64,000 nucleotides of DNA from Xiphophorus maculatus. Taxonomy: Eukaryota > Chordata > Actinopteri > Cyprinodontiformes > Poeciliidae. Under the pieces are notes generated by a model that was not told where the DNA came from, made no database searches, and saw only the letters and a program-made list of their open reading frames with translations. A program made the position numbers and the translations under genes. Position 1 is the stretch's first letter. Each line of letters opens with the position of its first letter. The stretch is taken from NCBI RefSeq assembly GCF_002775205.1, contig NC_036456.1:13729463-13793462 (forward strand), written 5' to 3'. Below are positions 58,401 through 64,000 of this stretch, in pieces.

Positions 58401-61400
58401 ATGTTCCCTGCCGCTTTTGCTATTGGTTTTCTATTTTGAGGATGATTACTACAGTAAAACAAATCAGGGAATTGATCTCTTCGGTGTGATTGACCCGAGT
58501 TACTCATTGAGTTTCTTGTGCAAATACCTGCTGGTGGAAGACGAGAGAGCAACTCAGAGCATCATTTGTAAAATAAGACAGTAAAAATGCCCGCAGGTTG
58601 TTCTGCAACAGGAGTAGACCACTGGGACTGCCCTCTAAACGTTAGGTGGAGGCTGCGCTCTCATCCGTTACTAAAAAATATAAACGAGCAAGTCATTTGA
58701 CTCAAACTGGCATAATCTAACTCATTTCTAACTCTGCTGTGGCAAATTGGAGCCACGACTGAGCAACTTCCCCAATCGACGTCCCTAAAATTCAAATTAG
58801 CAGGGAAGCCCCGGCTTCCAGAGCTTGAAATTGCTTGCAGCGCCATGTCTAATCACTGAAAAGGAGGATGATCCAACAGAGAGTCTGATTTGCGTGGGAG
58901 CAGGAAATGTGGATCAACTTTTATGTGGAAACTGAGCTGGATATTCTTACTAAGCATCAAAGAAGAAAAAAATGGGGAGTAGGAACTGGAAGCAAAAGGA
59001 TTTACTGCAGGGGCTTGATTGGAAATCCAGTAAGCAGCTTCATGTCCACCCCCCATTCTATAGTTCCTATAGTGTCCTGGTGATGGGAGGAGGGGTGTCT
59101 GCTGGAGGACGGTAGGACGTGAGTGGACAAAGGTAAGGAGAATGTCTCCAGCATAAGCTAACATCAAAGGGCTACTTGATTTGGCCTTTGCTGATCATGG
59201 ATTGATTGAAATTCATCCACTCTAAAACACCAAACAATCAATGCCTGTCTTCTGCTTTGGGAAAAGTCTTTTCATGTTTGTTTCAGAGAAGTGATTAAAG
59301 AGATCTTCACATTGCTGAGTAACGACAGCTACTTACCCTTCTGGACTGGATCTCGCTCACGTACAGAGGCATCTGAAACTCGCCGACTCCCTCCAGGTGC
59401 AGGCTGTCCTGGTTCAGCTGCAGGTTTCCCATTCCGTCCTGAAACACAATCAATGACTCTGGGATGGGCTGTGCTGATTGTACCGTTTTGATTCAAGCAG
59501 TCATAGCTTTGTAGAAAGCAACTGTATTATGATTGAGAACAAACTGAGTGACACATTTTCACATTTTTTAAGTTTGATGCAAACATTTCCATGTTTATTT
59601 TATTGTTGGCAGCTTTAGTTGAGATAACAATCCATAAACGTACAAGTGTTTAGCATCAGTCGATTTTAAGAGTTTTATTGAGGGAATTATTATTTTTTTC
59701 AGTGAAACTATGACTGGACAGTCGGGTTTGGGTTTCAATACACTTATTAAAGTTAGACTCTGAAAAGCAGGAGAGGATGATGAGGAAATAGAGAGCAGAA
59801 CAGCTCGTTAGGCAAAAGAAGACAATAACCAGAAATCTGCCATGGCAGCATTCAGACTGCAAACTTTCCTACCACTGCTTGATATTCGTCATTATCCTTG
59901 ATTGAGAGGACTTAATTAGCAGCATGAATGTTGGTCAAGCCAGACAAACCAGCAACAGTCTCCATGTTCAAGGTTTCCAGGTCTTGTCCCAGGATATTAA
60001 AAGACTTTTTAGAATATTTAGAACCATCTTAATGGGCATTTTTTTATGTCCTTAAATAATGTCAATTTTCTCCAGTACAGTCTGCTCAAATTCTCCAATT
60101 TTGATTCACAGGCAAAAGGTCACAGTCTATAGATCTTCTTGCAGTCTGGTTTTCTAGTTAGCACGGATCATTAAGACTCAGTGTTCTCAGTTAACACGAA
60201 CTCAGCAATGAACAGGAATGTTTTTTTTTTTATATTATTTTGTAACCTAATTTAACAACTCTCATTAAAACTTATTTCAGCTTCACTTGTATATTCAGAT
60301 AAAATTCAAACAAATAAGCAAGAGTCTTCATACATGCAACAACCGGATGCTAGAACTATATAAAGATAATGGTGGAAAGTGTTTCCCCTAATACTGATTT
60401 CCTAATTTTTTCCCCACACATTTGGGTTTGAAAAACATAAAACCAATGTAAAGATAAATCAAAGACAACAAAAGTAACCAAAAATATATTTCTTAAATAA
60501 AGGCATTTATTAAGAGAGAAAAAAAAATCTAAACTTACAATTCTGGCTAACTAATCTTAGCAGAATTGTTCCAATTCAGCAACATTTCAAAGTTTTCAAC
60601 CATGAACAGCCCGTTTAAGTTCACGCCAAAGCATCTCAACAGGATTCAGATCAGAACTTTGATCAGAAGTAGACATGCTATTGTGTTTTGGATCATTGTC
60701 CTGCTGCAGAACCAAAGTTCATTTCAGCTTGAGGTCTCGGACAGATGGCCGGACATTCTCCTTCACAATTTTTAGTAGAGAACAGAAATCATGGTTCCAT
60801 TTATCATAGCAAGACTTCCAGGTCCTGAACCAGTAAACCAACCCCAGACCCTCACAATACCACCATCATATTTTACTGTTGGTATGATGATATTATGATG
60901 CTATTTTTCTGAAATGCAGTGTTACTTTTTTCACCAGATGTAAAAGGACACACTTTATACAGTAGAGAGTTTAGCTTTTGTCTCGTCAGTCCAAAGACCG
61001 TTTTCTTAAACGTATTGGGGATCGTCAAGAAGTGTTCTGGGAACATTGAGACGAGTCTTAATGGGTTTTTTTCTCTGCAGTGGTTTTCATCCTGGAACCA
61101 TGCCATGCAGGCCATTTTTGCGCAGTCTCTTTTTTAAGGTTTACAGACTGATGGATTTCAATTACTTTCTTTCGCATTTGTTCCTGAATTTGTATGGATG
61201 TAAGCATGATGCCAAGCTTTAGAAGCTTTTGGTGTAATTCACTTTATCAGACAGGTCCTACGATTGAGAACAGGTGTGGCAGTAATCAGGCCTGAAAGTG
61301 AACTCAGGTGTGATAAATCACATTTTAACATGCAGGCTATCACTCTTTTACACAGGTCAGTGTAAGTTTGGATTATTTTCCTCCCTTATTAACAAACATT

Positions 61401-63944
61401 ATTTAAAAACTGCATTTTGTGTTTATGTTATCTTTGACTAACATTTGAATTGGCTTGATGTTCTGAAACACTGAAGTGTGACAAGCATGCAAAAAAAGGA
61501 AATAAGGAAGGGGGCAAACACTGTTTCACACCACTGTATACACAAAACCCATCCATAAAAGTTGCAAATTTTCAGCAACCCAGCTGTTCAGCTTATTCTG
61601 ACAGATGAGGCAGACTTTTCCCTGTTCAGCTGAAAGGTTTACAAATAAATTGGCTCCATGCTGTTTTTTTTTTTTTTAAACATCCAGTCAAAGGGGATAT
61701 AAAGCTGCAAAAATAGCTGAAGATAAATGTTAGTTTTGCATCACATCAATTCAGGAAATTATTTTGGTCACAGATAATTCAGCTGAAATTGGACAAGATT
61801 ACGTCCAGCCCTAGCACAATAAGCAAAGTGTTGAGAGAGGACAGCTTTTGTGAGCTTGTGTATGATGAGATTGGCCCTGAGGGATGTGCTGAAAGGGTAT
61901 ATAGAGCTGTCAGCAGAAATGGATAGAGACAGAAGAATATAGAAGCAGAGCAACAGCAGGGAGAGCTTTATCATATATGAGAGCAGGGAGTGAGGACAGA
62001 CACCAGAACAGAAATCAAAGGAGTGCAGGAGGAGGGTTTGGGTCTTTGCATGTCAGCAGACAGATGCTAAAGTCACTGGAGTGGATGTGAATGCTCCATA
62101 GGCAGCATGGGAGTGAAAATAGGACATTGCTCAAAGAGGCATTACAAGAGAGAAAAAAGAAATCTTTAAATTGTCAGGTTGAGAACAAAAATCTACCACA
62201 CTAAAATGGACATTGTAGACTTTAACAAATATGAATAAAACGGAATGTTTTTGATTATCCAGAAAAGCCTTAGGAGACCGTCCCCATTTTATTTAGATTT
62301 CAGAGAAGAACAGATGCTAAAGATCCATTCGATTGCAGCCCAGGTTAGAAGTTTACAGGCTTTTATCATCACATAGGACTATGATTTTAATTTTACACAT
62401 TAAATATTTGAATGTTTTGAGGATTTTTAGAGTAGGATTGTACTATAAACATCAACCAATGATGAAACATTTACTGTGGATTTTCTCTAGTTCAAACATG
62501 TCAAAAGTGTAACAGTGGTCGAGAAAATAATTTACCCCTTCACAATTTTTTAAAATCAATTCTAAATCTTTTATATAATGCCAAAAATAACCAGAGGAAA
62601 AAAAAACAAAAAAACTGGAGTTTTTAATTTTTTTTTGTTGTTGAGTGAAAAACATATTCAAGGCAACATGCTGAAAAGTAATTGCCCCCTACACCTAATC
62701 GCTGGCTGTGCCGCCCCAACAATTGCAGTCAAGCTTTTGTGATAATTAGAAAGGAAACTGTTTTAACGCTGAAAAAAAAAAAAAAAATTCCTAATACATT
62801 GTGAAATGCCCCAAATTAAAAAGAAATTCCTGTTCATAATCAAGTTCTGACTCAATATGGGCAAGAGTACATTTATCTCACCTTAATGTCCTTTGAGATC
62901 ATTTTGATTCTCAGTTCATAAAGACAAAATCAATGCCAAGATGCCAGAATGAAACAAACAAACTCAACACCTAAAAGAAGGAATTTAATTTTTTATTTCT
63001 ACATTTATGGCATTAGACCCACAGAGATCTGAAATGTTCACTGAAAAGGTATTTTACTCATGGCACAGATTGATGGAAATAGCAGAGGCAGTGACATTAG
63101 TCAGGAAAAGTCCCGTCACAGGAAAGGAAACTGCTGCCGTTGGGACATTGTTGACAAAATAGTTAATAGTGTGCATTGTCCCTGAAAATGTCACTGGAGC
63201 CCAGAGGAGCTGCTGGGTTTGGTTTTGTCTCAGATTAACAGTCTCCGTGTCGGCAGGTCCAGCTGCCAAGTGTTTTCAACTCTTTATAAAACAAAGATTG
63301 GCCAAAACCCAAAACATAATATGCAATGTTTAGAATCATTGTGTTTGGCTTTAACAGTGTTTTGGACATAATGAAAAAAAATATCCTCGCTACATTTAGA
63401 TTGCATGTTTTTTGCATCAAGACAAATATCACAAGGGATTGAAAAACTGTGGTCTAACCAATTTTCAGAGGCTGGTACAAAACTTCCAATTCCACCCCTG
63501 AGTAACATGAATGTAGCCATGATAGTTAAAATAGCATCCACATTAACCACCAACACATTTTCCAGAATGCAGTTGCATTTGGCTCTGCTTTGACTAGTTG
63601 TTAGCTGCAAAACAGAAAAGTGAAATTCTGACAACTGAAAACCTTAACAGAGCTCCTATGTAAAAAGAAACTCAATGCTGTCTGTGAGAAATGTTTGAAA
63701 ATTACAAACCAAAGCAAAAACCTTTCTCCGAAGGACATGCTGAACTCACCGTTGAAAAATTCATGACCTTAATAATCCAGACAGTGAGGGCCAGGTTTAC
63801 TATCATGGTGACCAGGAGCAGCAGCAGGAAGAAATAGAGGCATCTCTTTCTCCAGCCATACAGCCCCACTGGATATACGGCTTCACAGCCCGGACGCTGG
63901 AGGTGCAGGGACTGCGAGGCCAGGATAAACTGCTCCTGGGTAAT
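49470..63944 (-). CDS. sgcz: Zeta-sarcoglycan, five internal exons (partial)
   Basis: Exons in transcript order: 63944-63750, 59438-59337, 52572-52485, 50525-50403, 49542-49470. Phases 0,0,1,1,2 join cleanly. The first visible exon holds [16 protein letters not shown] and a single membrane helix ([19 protein letters not shown]), as in type II sarcoglycans. Next come DGMGNLQL...[10 protein letters not shown], then [20 protein letters not shown] with an NVT glycosylation site, then [12 protein letters not shown]...[10 protein letters not shown], then [32 protein letters not shown] and MIVNLALT favour the zeta over the gamma or delta paralogues. Role: a dystrophin-glycoprotein-complex membrane subunit in muscle and other tissues. 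The initiating exon must lie beyond 64000. The C-terminal exons (LESPTRSL onward, Cys-rich end) were not found between 42514 and 49469. Confidence 0.92.
50526..52484 (-). other. sgcz intron, no other gene seen
   Basis: AT-rich intron between the VEAQC-encoding exon and the NVT-encoding exon. Text near 52125-52165 ('attcaataaattagaatata') looks like the end of a transposon-type repeat, but it is too short to classify. No coding or RNA gene is recognised. Confidence 0.5.
55335..56340 (-). mobile_element. Decayed Tc1-like transposon in an sgcz intron
   Basis: The terminus text 'cagtgggtaaaataaatatt' followed by 'caacatttcacatg' is the hallmark end of a fish Tc1-like family. On the minus strand 55620-55670 reads [19 protein letters not shown], a decayed form of the SPDLNPIENLWxxLK block next to the third catalytic acid. 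Antisense text continues to about 56340. Stops and frameshifts make it inactive. The right end is approximate. Confidence 0.72.
55550..55594. repeat. Perfect 21-bp hairpin with 3-base loop
   Basis: Arms 55550-55570 (starting CCTTCAAAACCTTCCAGAG) and 55574-55594 are exact reverse complements around TTT. The hairpin lies within the Tc1-like remnant, at a place where related elements have only one of the two arms. This points to a local inverted duplication. Confidence 0.92.
57340..57595. mobile_element. Remnant or internal-deletion form of a Tc1-like element
   Basis: The text 'gggattttacatgatagacc' and 'aacacaaagtggtgcataat' at 57411-57450, and 'ggttgtaatgtgaaaaacct' with 'taatacctttgcagggcact' at 57541-57590, matches the terminal parts of a widespread fish Tc1-like transposon. 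The transposase region between is missing. This is either a MITE-like derivative or a truncated copy. Confidence 0.6.
60371..61540 (-). mobile_element. Tc1-like transposon with degenerate long TIRs
   Basis: The left end ('gaaagtgtttcccctaatac', 'tgatttcctaattttttcc') and the complement of the right end ('gaaacagtgtttgccccct', 'tccttatttccttttttt') are imperfect inverted repeats of about 80 bp. On the minus strand 60610-60665 reads [19 protein letters not shown], the DLNPIExLWxxLK block of Tc1-like transposases, and upstream antisense text covers the rest of the gene. Several stops break it. At about 1.17 kb it is nearly full length but dead. Confidence 0.75.
62480..62760 (-). mobile_element. 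Terminal fragment of a Tc1-like transposon
   Basis: The text 'aagtaattgccccctacacc' followed by 'tggctgtgccgccccaacaa' and 'ttgcagtcaagcttttgtga' resembles the C-terminal coding end plus terminus of the same general type of element as 60371-61540, on the minus strand. Only one end is present. Confidence 0.6.
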
Positions 63945-64000
63945 CTAGAAAAGAAACACGCAGAGTAGCCTTTTGTTAGGTGGCTGTCAAGTACATGGTC

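Larger units (their letters stand above)
52573..59336 (-). other. Large sgcz intron with Tc1-like remnants
   Basis: A 6.8-kb AT-rich intron. It contains a Tc1-like element at about 55335-56340, which includes a perfect 21-bp hairpin, and a second transposon remnant at about 57340-57595. A poly-A-rich tract lies near 58250. I see no hidden exon: a GC-richer patch at 58600-58860 has no conserved motif. Confidence 0.5.
59439..63749 (-). other. sgcz intron with two Tc1-like remnants
   Basis: A 4.3-kb AT-rich intron between the membrane-helix exon and the DGMG exon. It holds a Tc1-like copy at about 60371-61540 and a fragment at about 62480-62760. ORFs at 63054-63634 overlap neither exon nor repeat and have no motifs I recognise. 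Confidence 0.5.

Noticed and set aside
60566-61137. Plus-strand ORFs of 69 and 72 codons as small genes.
   Set aside because: They are antisense readings of a Tc1-like transposase remnant.

Overview
This is a stretch of vertebrate nuclear DNA, almost certainly from a percomorph-type teleost fish. The evidence is intron-split genes with GT/AG junctions, an AT-rich background, GC-rich coding exons, many decayed Tc1-like transposons and non-LTR retrotransposon fragments, and recognisable fish-style versions of MFSD8, zeta-sarcoglycan and butyrophilin-like genes. Gene models were built by hand from splice sites and reading phase; names rest on remembered family sequences, not on a database search.

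Layout. (1) 1-384: the last coding exon of an unidentified plus-strand gene. (2) 2470-10674: an eight-exon plus-strand gene for a predicted 919-residue nuclear protein. It joins a SET-domain tail, an acidic/basic low-complexity region, one C2H2 zinc finger, a Crypton-type tyrosine-recombinase-like domain that appears to have lost catalytic residues, an AT-hook and a C-terminal module often seen with such recombinases. (3) 13317-17516 and 22939-27562: two tandem minus-strand butyrophilin-like receptors (signal peptide, IgV, IgC, membrane helix, short cytoplasmic exons, PRY-SPRY/B30.2). The copies share exon structure and an ISRE-like motif about 190 bp upstream, but differ in splice sites, intron insertions and tails. 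(4) 30398-36618: mfsd8 (CLN7), 12 exons, complete. (5) 38607-42413: a plus-strand TTC31-like gene cut off by a 100-N gap at 42414-42513. (6) 49470-63944: five internal exons of sgcz (zeta-sarcoglycan) on the minus strand, both ends missing.

Repeats fill much of the rest: at least three fossils of one Tc1-like family (about 11.8-12.5, 31.0-31.6 and 47.6-48.0 kb), other Tc1-like remnants at 55.3-56.3, 57.3-57.6, 60.4-61.5 and 62.5-62.8 kb, reverse-transcriptase fragments at 19.96-20.64 and 32.86-33.26 kb, and MITE-like pieces.

The most interesting locus is the SET/zinc-finger/Crypton chimera, which looks like a domesticated transposon recombinase. Next are the diverging butyrophilin pair with shared interferon-type promoter motifs, a possible lysosomal (CLEAR-type) E-box upstream of mfsd8, and a perfect 21-bp hairpin inside a Tc1 remnant. 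Two genes point at the N-gap and neither has its 3' end in the window, so the join there deserves suspicion.
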